A stretch of DNA of 64,000 bases from Pseudomonadota bacterium. Its GTDB lineage: Bacteria > Myxococcota_A > UBA9160 > SZUA-336. The stretch is taken from assembly GCA_003247575.1 (NCBI GenBank), contig QJZC01000004.1, positions 1-64,000 of the forward strand, in the 5' to 3' direction. Positions 19,604 through 28,921 of this stretch are shown in pieces. The notes beneath the pieces are model-generated. The model was not told where the DNA came from and made no database searches. It was given only the letters and a program-made list of their open reading frames with translations. Each line of letters begins with the position of its first letter. Within the stretch, counting starts at the first letter, position 1. A program made the position numbers and the translations under genes.

Positions 19604-19958
19604 CGACCTTTGCCACCGTGCGCAGCAGCTGCTCGGGGTCGAAGGGCTTGACGATCCATCCGGTCGCGCCCGCCGCCTTGCCGCGCTGCTTCTGCTCGGC
19701 GCTCGAGTCCGTCGTCAGCACCAGGATCGGCGTGAACTTGTAGGCGGGCAGGGTGCGCAGCTCGCCTACCAGAGTGATCCCATCCATGCGCGGCATGTTG
19801 ATGTCGGTGATCACCAGATCGAATGACTCGGCCGCCGCGATCTCGAGCGCCTCCACGCCATCTTCCGCACAGCGGGGCTGGTGGCCGCCACTCTCGAGTG
19901 TGTATTGAACCATCTCACGCATCGACTTGGAGTCGTCGACACAAAGTATGCGGGCCAT
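19596..19958 (-). CDS. CheY-like single-domain response regulator
   Basis: This 120-residue protein is a stand-alone receiver domain. The acidic pair is in ILCVDDSKSMREMV, the phosphorylated aspartate in LVITDINMPRMDG, the switch threonine in LVLTTDSS and the conserved lysine in GWIVKPFDPEQL. There is no output domain, so it acts like CheY by binding a partner. I chose the ATG at 19958, which has GGGAG upstream, over the GTG at 19964. The gene is divergent from the soluble chemoreceptor-like gene at 20281 and overlaps the end of addA by eight bases, convergently. Context makes a chemotaxis-like or motility-related two-gene module likely. Confidence 0.9.
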   Translation of the reverse strand: MARILCVDDSKSMREMVQYTLESGGHQPRCAEDGVEALEIAAAESFDLVITDINMPRMDGITLVGELRTLPAYKFTPILVLTTDSSAEQKQRGKAAGATGWIVKPFDPEQLLRTVAKVVS

Positions 19959-20280
19959 CCCCACCCACTCCCGTCGTTAGCGAACGAAGTGCTTTCGTGC
20001 GGCTGAACTTCTAGGGGTCTCTTCGGCTGCTACAGGGTGGTCTTGAACTCTAACTCGCCCGGTGCGGAGAAGAGGCGCTCTGCTGGGCCGGTGATCTAGG
20101 CTGGCGCCTGCGGGTATTGCACAGGCGTGCCAGCGGTGGCCAGCATGTGCACGGGCGGATCAGCGGGGAAAGAGTGCGTTCCGCGCGAGAGCCTCCTGCC
20201 AAGGCGGCTGCGAGCGCACCTTGCAACGCGGAGTGCCGTCCCCTGTACGGTTCTCCGCGGACAGAGCCGATAGCGAGGCC
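19959..20280. other. Divergent intergenic region, CheY-like / receptor
   Basis: These 322 bases separate two divergent signalling genes and should hold both promoters. I see an imperfect inverted repeat GCCTG...CAGGC around 20105-20125, but no motif I can name and no credible small gene. An in-frame TTG at 20221 could extend the receptor gene into this region. Confidence 0.5.
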
Positions 20281-21396
20281 ATGCCTGCAGTCCCGTCGTC
20301 ATCTTCACCGGAGTGCGAAGCAGAGACGTGCGCCAATCTGGACTCCACCCGTTCGGGCGGTTCTGATCGGGTGGGAGGCTCTGAGCTGGCGTACGAATCT
20401 CGTCCGGAGTCGCTGATGGATGTGATCGGCGCGATCAGTCGCTTCTCCTGTGTGGAGATTGGCGAGGTCAGTCGGATGTCGGTCGGGCTGCGCAAGCTAC
20501 TCGCCGACGCGGTGGTCACCATGCGTGAGAGCTTTCACGGGATGCGCGAGGGTGCGGAGGGCCAAGCTGCGCTCGTCGAGCAGATGGTGGGGGAGCTTGC
20601 GACCGACACCGAGGATCTCGTCAGGCGGGAGCGCGGCTTTCAGCACTTCGCAGCAGAGCTCGATGAGGTGTTGAGGGGCCTGGTCGACCGGCTCGAGCTG
20701 ATGGGAGCCACCAGCTGTCGCATGACCGCACTCGCCCATCGCGGCTTCGCGTACGTCGAGGAGATCAGCCAGATTGCGAAGCGCGTCGGGGATATCGCCG
20801 ACCAGACGCGTTGGCTGTCCCTGAACGCGCGTATCGAGGCCGCTCACGCGGGCGATGCGGGCTCGGGCTTCGAGGTCGTGGCTACCGAGGTCAAGAATCT
20901 GGCGAACGATGCCGCCGATGCGGCACAACGCATCTCCGACGCGGTCGACGAGGCGAAGAAGGTTTCCGAGCAGATGTCGCATCGCTCTGCCGAGGTGGCG
21001 CTCGGCGAGGCTCGCGGCGCACTCGAGGCCGGGGAGCGTGTCGGCGAGATCATGCGCGAGGTGAGCGAGCTCAATGGCCGCGCCATGCACGCCTTCGAGC
21101 AGATCTCACAGCTCGCGCAGAAGCTCAAGCGTGATGCCGCGCGGGCGGTGATGAGCCTGCAGTTCGAGGACATCGCGCGCCAGCAGCTCGAATTCGTGGA
21201 GGCGACCCTGAGTCGCGTGACCGACGTTCTCACGGTCCTCGACTGCGCTTGTCGTGAATCGGACGGGAGTTCGACGGACTCCGCGCGCCTGGCCGCCGAT
21301 CTACGCGGCGTCCTCGAGCGCACTCGCGGGAGCGAGATTCGCAATGTCGCGCACCAGACCGACGTAAGCGGCGGCGGGGGCTGCGACTTCTTCTAG
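20281..21396 (+). CDS. Soluble MCP-like signalling protein with CheZ-like motif
   Basis: This ~371-residue protein has the methyl-accepting chemotaxis signalling domain but no membrane helix or classical sensor domain. The hairpin-tip region is clear: IADQTRWLSLNARIEAAHAG followed by GFEVVATEVKNLA. The N-terminal 50 residues are low in complexity, and residues ~60-170 form a helical region of unknown sensing role. Near the end is SLQFEDIARQQ (D297 and Q301), the D-x3-Q spacing of the catalytic pair in CheZ phosphatases. It is divergent from a CheY-like gene, so receptor and regulator probably work together. The start is uncertain: ATG 20281 is preferred, with TTG 20221 as the alternative. Confidence 0.82.
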   Translation: MPAVPSSSSPECEAETCANLDSTRSGGSDRVGGSELAYESRPESLMDVIGAISRFSCVEIGEVSRMSVGLRKLLADAVVTMRESFHGMREGAEGQAALVEQMVGELATDTEDLVRRERGFQHFAAELDEVLRGLVDRLELMGATSCRMTALAHRGFAYVEEISQIAKRVGDIADQTRWLSLNARIEAAHAGDAGSGFEVVATEVKNLANDAADAAQRISDAVDEAKKVSEQMSHRSAEVALGEARGALEAGERVGEIMREVSELNGRAMHAFEQISQLAQKLKRDAARAVMSLQFEDIARQQLEFVEATLSRVTDVLTVLDCACRESDGSSTDSARLAADLRGVLERTRGSEIRNVAHQTDVSGGGGCDFF

Positions 21397-21622
21397 CAGC
21401 CGCGGCGCAGCCGGGTAGCATTCGAAGGGCAGGGCCGGTGGCACGGTCGAGCACGTGCGCAGATCGAGATCCGTCGTTCCAAGGAGGCTGGAGCGGCACA
21501 GATCCGAAAGCCGATCTCAGCGGGTAGCTGGAGGCGCGGGCCCGTGGGCGGCGGACGGCCTGGCGGGTCCGTACTCGTCGGCCTGCTCGCCGAGCGTGCG
21601 CCTGCGGTACACTGCGCAGCCT

Positions 21623-22783
21623 ATGGATCTGGAGCTTCTCGATCTCTCGCAGCTGCGCCAGCGCCGTGGCGAGAAGTGGCGCCGATATCCGGAAGATGTG
21701 CTGCCCGCCTGGGTGGCCGACATGGATTTCGGCCTCGCCGCCCCCTTGCGCGAGTGCCTCCGCAGAGCCGTCGAGCTCTCGGACGTCGGCTACCCGCAGT
21801 ATGCCTCGGATCACGGCGTGCAAGCGGTGCTGGCAGCGCGCATGCAGCGACTCTACGGGTGGCGCATCGAAGCCGAGAGAGTCGAGGTTCTGAGCGATGT
21901 GGTTCAGGGTCTGTACCTCGGGCTGATTGCCTTTTCCGGTCCCGGAGACGGCGTCATTACTCCGCTGCCCGTATATCCTCCGTTTCTGAGCGCTGTGGGC
22001 GAACTCGGGCGGAAGCGGGTCCCACTGCACCTCGTGCCGGGAAAGGATCGCTTCGAACTCGACTTCGACCGGCTCGAGGCCGCGCTCGATCCGTCGCCGA
22101 AGGTGCTGATGCTCTGCCATCCGCACAATCCAACAGGGCGCGTGCTGGAGCGTTCGGAGCTCGAGCGTCTGGCAGAGCTGACCCTGCGCCATGGCTGGGT
22201 CGTGCTGTCCGACGAGATTCACGCCGACCTCTGTTACACGCCGCATACGCACGTGCCGTTCGCATGTCTCTCGCCCGAGGTCGAGGCGCGCACGATCACG
22301 CTCACGTCGGCGAGCAAGGCGTTCAATTTGGCTGGCCTGCGCTGTGCCGTAGCGGTCTTCGGCAGTGCCGAGCTGCAGCGTGACTTCCAAGCGCAGATCG
22401 GCCGGCACACGCGTGGTGGGCTCGGAATTCTCGGACTGGAGACGACGCGGGTCGCGTGGACCGAGTGCGACGCCTGGCTTGCCGAGCTGCGGAGCTACTT
22501 GCGGGGCAACCGGGATGCCGTCGCCGACTTCCTCGCGAGTCGTTGGCCCGACGTGAGTCATCATCCCCCGGAGGCAACCTATCTGGCTTGGCTCGATTGT
22601 CGGGAGCTGGACCTGCCCGAGGGTGCCTATCGATTCTTTCTGCGTCGCGCCAAGGTCGCGCTTTCTCCCGGAGAAGCGTATGGGGCCGAGGGCACTGGCT
22701 ATGTGCGGCTCAACTTCGCGACGTCGCGTCGAGTGCTACACGAAATACTGGAGCGGATGGATTCCGCGCTCGAGCGACTCTGA
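21623..22783 (+). CDS. PatB/MalY-type PLP-dependent C-S lyase or aminotransferase
   Basis: This 386-residue fold-type I PLP enzyme belongs to the MalY/PatB subgroup, whose members are mostly cystathionine beta-lyases and related C-S lyases. Subgroup signatures are LPAWVADMDFGLAAPLR near the start, GYPQYAS, VLMLCHPHNPTGRV (PLP-ring region), VLSDEIHADL (Asp contact), the Schiff-base lysine in TSASKAFNLAGL, and YVRLNFATSR with the carboxylate-binding arginine. Length is typical (~390). The ATG at 21623 matches the usual N-terminus; the open frame continues upstream without homology. No clear ribosome site is visible. The acyl-CoA synthetase gene starts 27 bases downstream on the same strand. The substrate (cystathionine, cysteine or another thioether) cannot be decided from sequence. 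Confidence 0.88.
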   Translation: MDLELLDLSQLRQRRGEKWRRYPEDVLPAWVADMDFGLAAPLRECLRRAVELSDVGYPQYASDHGVQAVLAARMQRLYGWRIEAERVEVLSDVVQGLYLGLIAFSGPGDGVITPLPVYPPFLSAVGELGRKRVPLHLVPGKDRFELDFDRLEAALDPSPKVLMLCHPHNPTGRVLERSELERLAELTLRHGWVVLSDEIHADLCYTPHTHVPFACLSPEVEARTITLTSASKAFNLAGLRCAVAVFGSAELQRDFQAQIGRHTRGGLGILGLETTRVAWTECDAWLAELRSYLRGNRDAVADFLASRWPDVSHHPPEATYLAWLDCRELDLPEGAYRFFLRRAKVALSPGEAYGAEGTGYVRLNFATSRRVLHEILERMDSALERL

Positions 22784-22810
22784 TCGCTCGACCGCAGAGG
22801 AGGGAAGACG

Positions 22811-24511
22811 ATGGGAGAAATGTCGCTCGAGGAGGTCCAGGCCCAGCTCGTCGCGCCTGGCTCGGCCTTCGAGATCGAAGAGGTCGAGATCCGCGGGATT
22901 CGAACGAAGACGTGGAAGAATGCGATTCCCACCTTGCGTGCGCTCACCGAGAACATGCGGGGATACGCAGACCGGATCTTCCTTGTGTACGAGGACGAGC
23001 GGGTCACCTACGCGCAAGCCTACGCCCGCATTGCCGCGTTGGCGCACTATCTGCGGGCCCAGCTCGGGGTTGCGCCAGGTGATCGCGTCGCCATCGCCAT
23101 GCGCAACTACCTCGAATGGCCGATCGCGTTCTATGCGGTGACGTCGATCGGAGCCATTGCGGTGCCGATCAATGCATGGTGGAAGGGAGATGAGATCGAG
23201 TACGGACTCGCGGATTCCGGCGCAGCGGTGCTGATCGCCGACCACGAGCGAGCGGAGCTCTTGGAGCCGCACTACCCGAAGCTCGAGCTGCGCGGTGTGC
23301 TGGTGGCGCGGCCCGCGAGTGCTCTGCGACCCGGGTTCGTCGATCTCGCGCAGGCGATGTCGAGTGCCACACCCGCGTTGCAGCTGCCGGAGGCGGACGT
23401 CACTCCCGATATGGATGCGACGATCTTCTACACGTCTGGTACCACCGGGAATCCCAAGGGTGCGCTCGGAACCCATCGCAACCTGCTGACGAACGTAATC
23501 AGTGCGGCGTACTCCCAGGCGCGCGCTCAGATGCGTCGAGAGGGGACCGCTCCCGACCTGACACAGGAGCGTCCCCAGCGTTCCATACTGGTGTCCGTGC
23601 CCTTCTTCCACGTGACCGGAAGCCACTCCGTGCTGGCCGCGAATACAGCTGGTGGGAACAAGCTGGTGCTCATGCATCGTTGGAATCCCGAGCGGGCGCT
23701 CGAGCTGATCGAGCGGGAGCGGGTGAACCAGTTCGGCGGCGTACCGTCGATGGTGTGGCAGGTGCTCGAGTCTCCCGACTTTCACAAGCGTGATACCTCG
23801 AGTATCGCCGTCGTTGGTTACGGCGGCGCTCCCGCATCGCCCGAGCTCGTTCGGCGTATCAACGAGTCGTTTCGAACCGCGACGCCGAGCAATGGCTACG
23901 GTATGACGGAGACCTCCGCGATCAGCACCGTGAACAATGGGCTCGACTACGTACGCAAGCCCGACAGCATCGGCACGCCCGTAGCGGTCGTCGACGTCAA
24001 GGTGGTGGACGAGTCAGGCAACGTCCTTCCGTGCGGCGAGGTTGGCGAGCTGTGCATTCGCGGCCCCAACATCGTGCGGGGCTACTGGAACAAGCCCGAA
24101 GCGACGGCAGCGACCTTCCGCGATGGATGGTGTCACTCTGGGGACGTCGCGAGGATAGACGAAGAGGGCTTCGTCTATATCGTGGACCGCGCCAAAGACA
24201 TGTTGATTCGCGGTGGCGAGAACATCTACTGCGTCGAGGTCGAGGACGTCCTCTACAGTCACCCCGCGATCATGGATGCCGCCGTCGTGGGCATTCCGCA
24301 CCCGGTCCTCGGGGAGGAGGTGGGGGCGGTGGTTCAGGTCGTCCCCGGTGCCCGCGTGAGTGAGCGCGAGCTCCGAGACTTCGTCGCGGAGCGCTTGGCG
24401 CGCTTCAAGGTGCCCGTGCGGATCGACCTGAGGATGGAGCCGCTCCCTCGCAATGCCAACGGCAAGATCTTGAAGCGGGAGCTGCGCGAGAGCATGATCG
24501 CGACGACCTGA
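22811..24511 (+). CDS. AMP-forming acyl-CoA synthetase / ligase
   Basis: This 566-residue ANL-superfamily adenylating enzyme forms an acyl-AMP and then the CoA thioester. The P-loop is FYTSGTTGNPKGA, followed by VPFFHVTGSH, GYGMTETSAI (motif A5) and GWCHSGDVARIDEEGF (A7). The hinge is DRAKDMLIRGGENIYCVEVE (A8), and the catalytic lysine is in NANGKILKRELR (A10). It most resembles long-chain or aryl acyl-CoA ligases with an ~50-residue N-terminal lead. AGGAGG lies at good spacing before the ATG, so expression should be strong. It follows the PatB-type gene closely. The regulator gene at 24711 is 199 bases further on. The acid substrate is unknown. Confidence 0.9.
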   Translation: MGEMSLEEVQAQLVAPGSAFEIEEVEIRGIRTKTWKNAIPTLRALTENMRGYADRIFLVYEDERVTYAQAYARIAALAHYLRAQLGVAPGDRVAIAMRNYLEWPIAFYAVTSIGAIAVPINAWWKGDEIEYGLADSGAAVLIADHERAELLEPHYPKLELRGVLVARPASALRPGFVDLAQAMSSATPALQLPEADVTPDMDATIFYTSGTTGNPKGALGTHRNLLTNVISAAYSQARAQMRREGTAPDLTQERPQRSILVSVPFFHVTGSHSVLAANTAGGNKLVLMHRWNPERALELIERERVNQFGGVPSMVWQVLESPDFHKRDTSSIAVVGYGGAPASPELVRRINESFRTATPSNGYGMTETSAISTVNNGLDYVRKPDSIGTPVAVVDVKVVDESGNVLPCGEVGELCIRGPNIVRGYWNKPEATAATFRDGWCHSGDVARIDEEGFVYIVDRAKDMLIRGGENIYCVEVEDVLYSHPAIMDAAVVGIPHPVLGEEVGAVVQVVPGARVSERELRDFVAERLARFKVPVRIDLRMEPLPRNANGKILKRELRESMIATT

Positions 24512-24710
24512 GGGGGACGTGCATGCTCCCATTCTGCTTCCGCTTCGGCCGGCGGTCTGACTATGATGCTTTGGGTCAGGTTTCTATCCCGGAGAGACCT
24601 AAGGGAAACTAACAGAGCCAAGTGCGGGTCGAGCAGACGGCTCGGGGTCCGAGCCGTGTCCTTCATCGGGTCTAGCTTGATTATGTTGAGGTTGAATTTA
24701 TGCAAGGTGG

Positions 24711-27700
24711 ATGGATTTGATCTATCGCTTTGATGAGTTCGAGCTCGACGGGCATCACTACGAGCTGCGTTGTCGAGGTGAGGTGCGGCCCCTGCCGCGG
24801 AAGGGGTTCGATCTTCTCCGCTATCTGTTGTCCCAGGCTGGGCGTGTGGTCAGCAAGGAGGAGATCTTCGAGCAGATCTGGCCTTCGCTCGCTGTCAGCG
24901 AAAACGTGCTGCCCGTGACGATCCGGACGATCCGCCGCGTCCTGCGGGACGAGGGCGGAGTGCTTTTGCGCACCGTGAGGGGGCGCGGCTACTCGATCGT
25001 GTGTCCCGTAACCGAAGAGAGTCCCGAGCGCGCCCAAGCGGGACCGGAGCCCGCGCCTGAGCGCGGTTTCGTAGGGCGCGAAGCGCTCATGCAAGACCTC
25101 GAAGCGCAGTTCCGCGCTGCGCAGGCCGGCGAGGGACGCATCCTCTTGATCCACGGTGATGCCGGGGTCGGGAAGAGCCGCGTCCTGGACGAGCTAGTGC
25201 ACCTACTGCGCCCACGCACGCGGCTGATCTTGAGGACGCGTTGCAGCTCCGAGCCGGGAGTTCCCCCGTATTGGCCTTTGAGCCAGGCTCTCGAGCAGGC
25301 TCAGGGCCTCTTCGAGCCGCCTCCGGGCAGCGGTGAGCCCTCCGATGGAGGCGCGGGGAGCGCGCATGCGGCCGGGGGGACCTACGCGAGTCTGGTCGAA
25401 CTCCTCGATCCCGAACTGAATCGCGGGGTGCCGCCAGCGGAGGTTCGATTCAGGTTCTCGCGCACGGTGATTCGCTATCTCCAGGAGCTCGGATCGTCGG
25501 CTCCGGTCGCGATTCTGCTCGACGATCTGCACGAGGCCGATCTCGACACGCTCCATGTCGTCGAATCCGTAGTGCGCGAGATCGCTGGCGTGCCCGTGCT
25601 CATCGCCGCGAGCTACCGACAAGGTGGGAGTCGCCGCGGCGGCGAGCGTTCCTACCTGTTGGCCCGAATCGCGCAGGCTACGAATGCGCACCAGATTCGC
25701 CTCGTGGGCTTCGATGAACGCGAGATCGCGCAGTTCATCCAGCAGGAGGCGGGCGTCGAGCCGCGTGCCGAGTTGGTGGCGGCCTTGCGCGAGAAGACGG
25801 AAGGCAATCCCTTCTTCCTGCGAGAGACGGTGCGATGGCTACTCGAGGAGGGTGGCATCGACGAGAACTGCAACCTCGCGGAGCTCGGACTGCCCGCGAC
25901 TGTGCGAGACGTCACTCTGCGCCGTCTCGACGTGTTGTCCGAAGAGTGTCGCTTGCTGCTCAGCTGGGCGTCGGTCATCGGAAGTACCTTCACGATTCCG
26001 GTGCTGGAGCAGGTGACCGAGATGTCGAGTGATACCATTCTGCTTCAGCTAGGGGACGCCGAGAACGCGCGTATCATTTCGAGCCGTGACCCGAGCGGCC
26101 CGCCCCGTCCTCCTGGTGAGTACGGGTTTGCGCACGCTCTGACCGCAGAGGCGCTCTACCAGGAGATCTCGGCTCCAGAGCGCGTGCGGCGTCATCGTCG
26201 CGTAGCCATTGCCCTCGAGGTGGTGAGTGGCCGCTCGATCACGGAGAGAGTGGGCGAGCTCGCGCACCACTTCTTCCAGGCCGCGCCAGCAGGTGAGGTC
26301 GACCGTGCTGGATATTATGCGATCCAGGCGGCGGAACGTGCGCTCGAGATGTTTGCCTACGACGACGCTGTCACCCAGTTCCGCAATCTGCTCACGATCG
26401 AGGAGATGCGTGTGCCGCGAGATGACGTGCGCTACTGCAATGGCCTCCTCCGGTTGGGAGATGCACTGTCACGCACCGGTCGCTACGCGGACTCCGAGCA
26501 GACCTTCCTGCGGGCTGCGGAGCTTGCGAGCCACCTGGATTCTGCGGAGCTGTATGCCCGAGCGGCACTGGGGGTCGCGGGCGATCCGTTCCGACGCGTT
26601 GGCCCCGAGTTCAAGGAGGATCCGGCACGCCCTTCGGCGCGCGAGCTCCTGGAACGCGCAGTGGAGTGGATGGCGGAGGGGAGTCTCGAAGTGCGCGCGC
26701 GCACTTGTGCCGCGTTGGCGCGACGCATGGTCGGGTCTGGCACCCGCGCCGAAGAGCTCGCACAGCGCGCGGTAGAGCTGGCTCGTGACGCGGATAGTCG
26801 CACGGCCTTGTTCGACGCGCTGATGGCGCAGCTCACGGTCCTGGTGGGACCCGAGCACACGGAGGCCCGCCTCCTCCTGGCGGACGAGGGTGTGCAGCTC
26901 GCGAAGTCACTGGATGCAAAGCCGCTGCTGGCGCAGGCCTACGCGGCTCGAATTTCGCTGCTCATCGCCATAGGGGATATGGACGCCGCCGATCGTGATA
27001 TTGCAGCTTTCGTTGCGCTAGCGAAGCGCCTGCGCGTGTCGCGCTACATGTACGACGCGCTTCGATTTCGTGTATGCCGTGCCGTGGGGAGCGGCAGATT
27101 CGAAGAGGGCCGCCAGCTGACGAATCGACTGCTGGAGCTGGGTCGCGAAGTCGGCGATCCCGCGGCGGGTTGGATCGCCGGCTCGAATGGGATGGCGATG
27201 CTCAGCTTCGTGGAGAGAAAGCGCGAGATTCTGCGCGCTGCAGCCGAGTCCATCGCCTCGCAAGAGCATATGGAGGGGCCTACGGCTGATACGTTCGCCG
27301 CGTACTTCGCGATGAGCTCGGGCGACAAGCAAGTGGCTCGAGCGAGGTTGGAGCGAGTGGCCGCTGATGGGTTCGCGCACTACCCGAAGACGGAGGACTG
27401 GCTCTGGAATCTCTCGCTCTTGGCGGACGTATGCGTGAGCCTGAGAGACGTGAAGCGCTCCGAGCAGCTGTATGAGCTACTGCTCCCTTACGCGCACCTG
27501 AACGTCGTGAACCGGCTGTCCAACTATCGAGGCTCGCTAGCCAGTGTCCTCGGCCGGCTTGCACTCATTCTGGGGGACCGAGAAGCTGCGAAGGCCCACA
27601 TGCAGGCTGCGATCGAATTCAATCGCAAGCTCGGCGCGTCGGTCACGGTGCTCGTGAACCGATTTTTCTATGCGGTGGCACTCCGACTGGGAGCGCCTGC

Positions 27701-27812
27701 AGAGCGTGCTGAAGCGCGGACGATCTTCAAGGAGGTTCTCGCCGAGGCGCCGCGCTACGGAGTGCTTCCATTCATCGAGAGGATGCGGCGAGAGGCCGGT
27801 GTCGCGTTCTGA
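24711..27812 (+). CDS. Winged-helix / AAA ATPase / TPR transcriptional regulator
   Basis: This 1033-residue regulator resembles AfsR and LAL-type activators. Residues 1-~103 are an OmpR/PhoB-type winged helix (YRFDEFELDG, LPRKGFDLLRYLLSQAGRVV, then RTVRGRGYSIVCPV). Residues ~118-450 are an AAA ATPase with Walker A GDAGVGKSR, Walker B ILLDDLHEADL and the GFDEREIAQFI helical segment. From ~500 to the end come helical TPR-like repeats. In this class the ATPase and repeats sense a signal and control DNA binding. Start choice is close: ATG 24711 sits almost on AAGGTGG, while TTG 24717 would have ideal spacing to it. The upstream 199 bases are locally AT-rich, so the gene probably has its own promoter. 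Targets are unknown; the neighbouring acyl-CoA ligase is a candidate. Confidence 0.85.
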   Translation: MDLIYRFDEFELDGHHYELRCRGEVRPLPRKGFDLLRYLLSQAGRVVSKEEIFEQIWPSLAVSENVLPVTIRTIRRVLRDEGGVLLRTVRGRGYSIVCPVTEESPERAQAGPEPAPERGFVGREALMQDLEAQFRAAQAGEGRILLIHGDAGVGKSRVLDELVHLLRPRTRLILRTRCSSEPGVPPYWPLSQALEQAQGLFEPPPGSGEPSDGGAGSAHAAGGTYASLVELLDPELNRGVPPAEVRFRFSRTVIRYLQELGSSAPVAILLDDLHEADLDTLHVVESVVREIAGVPVLIAASYRQGGSRRGGERSYLLARIAQATNAHQIRLVGFDEREIAQFIQQEAGVEPRAELVAALREKTEGNPFFLRETVRWLLEEGGIDENCNLAELGLPATVRDVTLRRLDVLSEECRLLLSWASVIGSTFTIPVLEQVTEMSSDTILLQLGDAENARIISSRDPSGPPRPPGEYGFAHALTAEALYQEISAPERVRRHRRVAIALEVVSGRSITERVGELAHHFFQAAPAGEVDRAGYYAIQAAERALEMFAYDDAVTQFRNLLTIEEMRVPRDDVRYCNGLLRLGDALSRTGRYADSEQTFLRAAELASHLDSAELYARAALGVAGDPFRRVGPEFKEDPARPSARELLERAVEWMAEGSLEVRARTCAALARRMVGSGTRAEELAQRAVELARDADSRTALFDALMAQLTVLVGPEHTEARLLLADEGVQLAKSLDAKPLLAQAYAARISLLIAIGDMDAADRDIAAFVALAKRLRVSRYMYDALRFRVCRAVGSGRFEEGRQLTNRLLELGREVGDPAAGWIAGSNGMAMLSFVERKREILRAAAESIASQEHMEGPTADTFAAYFAMSSGDKQVARARLERVAADGFAHYPKTEDWLWNLSLLADVCVSLRDVKRSEQLYELLLPYAHLNVVNRLSNYRGSLASVLGRLALILGDREAAKAHMQAAIEFNRKLGASVTVLVNRFFYAVALRLGAPAERAEARTIFKEVLAEAPRYGVLPFIERMRREAGVAF

Positions 27813-27880
27813 AACGGGGTGGCTGATCACTCTGCTCGAGGTCGGCCGCGCGTCGTCGTACCCCGAGATCCGCCGTACGC

Positions 27881-28921
27881 CTACACCCGTTGCTCGTGTG
27901 CAGTCGCCTCCGCTTGCTGTGCGCTGAGCTGGATCGCCCGCTCCGTCCTATATCGATGCGGAGTCTCGTTATACCAGCGTTTGAAGGCGCGATGAAATGC
28001 CGCGACCTCAGCGAACCCGAGCAGTTGGGCGACCTCGGCAACACTGAGCCCATCCTCGACCAGATATCGCGTGGCCAGACTTCGTCGAAGCTCGTCCAAG
28101 AGCGCGCGAAAGCCAGTGCCTTCCTGGTCGAGGCGCCGGCTCAGGGTCCGACGACTCATGCGCAGACGTGCGGCGACCGTGTCGGCACAGACGCGACCCT
28201 CGCGAATCTGCTCCGATAGGATCCGTTGAACGCGATGAGAGAAGCTCGGCTGGGAGCGTAGGGTGCTGACCTCGCGGTCTGCCCAGCGCCTCAGCAGGTC
28301 GTGTAGGCGCGGATCGGCCGTGGGTTGAGGTACGTCCAAGAGCTCGGATGGGATCGCGAAGCCGTCGAACCGGGAGCAGAAGACCAGATTGCAGTCGCCG
28401 AAGGTCTTGCGGTACTCCGAGAGATCGGCCGGTGCGGAGTGTCGGAACGAAACGCTGATGCTGGGGTGAATCGGTTGGCGCCACCAGTGTCGAATGACTT
28501 CGAAGAGAAGTGCGCTCTTGAACTCCGTCGCGACTCGGTTCAACGGGACGCCGCTGTCGAAGCAGACATGGGTAGTCTCCCCCTGGTCGCTCAGCTTGAA
28601 GCTGCAGGCGTCGCTGATCAGGCGGACGTATTCCGACAGTACCTGGAAGCCGTGGCGAACACTCCGCGAGGAGAACGCCAGATACTCGAGCAAGTCGTAG
28701 TCTCCGCGCTTGACCTCGCGAGCAGCTCGTAGCCCCAAGGTGAGGTCTCCCGTCGCCTGCTGTGCCTGGTCCAAAAAGTGAATCGCCGTGGAGATCGAGA
28801 TACGCTGTTCCGGCTGGACGCCCTCGAACTCTTCGAGCAAGTATGCGGGGGCTCGAGCCTCTCGCTTGAGCAGCGAGATGAACGGCGCGAGAACGCGCAT
28901 GGATACGCATGTTTCTGACAT
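27881..28921 (-). CDS. AraC-family transcriptional regulator
   Basis: This 346-residue regulator has an N-terminal Arabinose_bd-type sensor domain (TLGLRAAREVKRGDYDLLEY and VRHGFQVLSEYVRLI) and a C-terminal double helix-turn-helix AraC domain (VAARLRMSRRTLSRRLDQEG, then VAEVAQLLGFAEVAAFHRAF and W-N-x-P-x-x-YR). Members of this branch (OruR, ArgR2, MmsR-like) usually activate amino-acid or fatty-acid catabolic genes. I chose the ATG at 28921 because AGGAGGT lies eight bases upstream; an upstream frame to 29023 has no support. It is divergent from the indolepyruvate oxidoreductase-like gene, which is its obvious candidate target. Direct repeats occur in the shared 511-base gap. Confidence 0.9.
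   Translation of the reverse strand: MSETCVSMRVLAPFISLLKREARAPAYLLEEFEGVQPEQRISISTAIHFLDQAQQATGDLTLGLRAAREVKRGDYDLLEYLAFSSRSVRHGFQVLSEYVRLISDACSFKLSDQGETTHVCFDSGVPLNRVATEFKSALLFEVIRHWWRQPIHPSISVSFRHSAPADLSEYRKTFGDCNLVFCSRFDGFAIPSELLDVPQPTADPRLHDLLRRWADREVSTLRSQPSFSHRVQRILSEQIREGRVCADTVAARLRMSRRTLSRRLDQEGTGFRALLDELRRSLATRYLVEDGLSVAEVAQLLGFAEVAAFHRAFKRWYNETPHRYRTERAIQLSAQQAEATAHEQRV

Noticed and set aside
21230-22564. Antisense open frame of 444 codons across the PatB-type gene
   Set aside because: The sense strand carries all PLP motifs; the antisense translation is basic and shows no motif.
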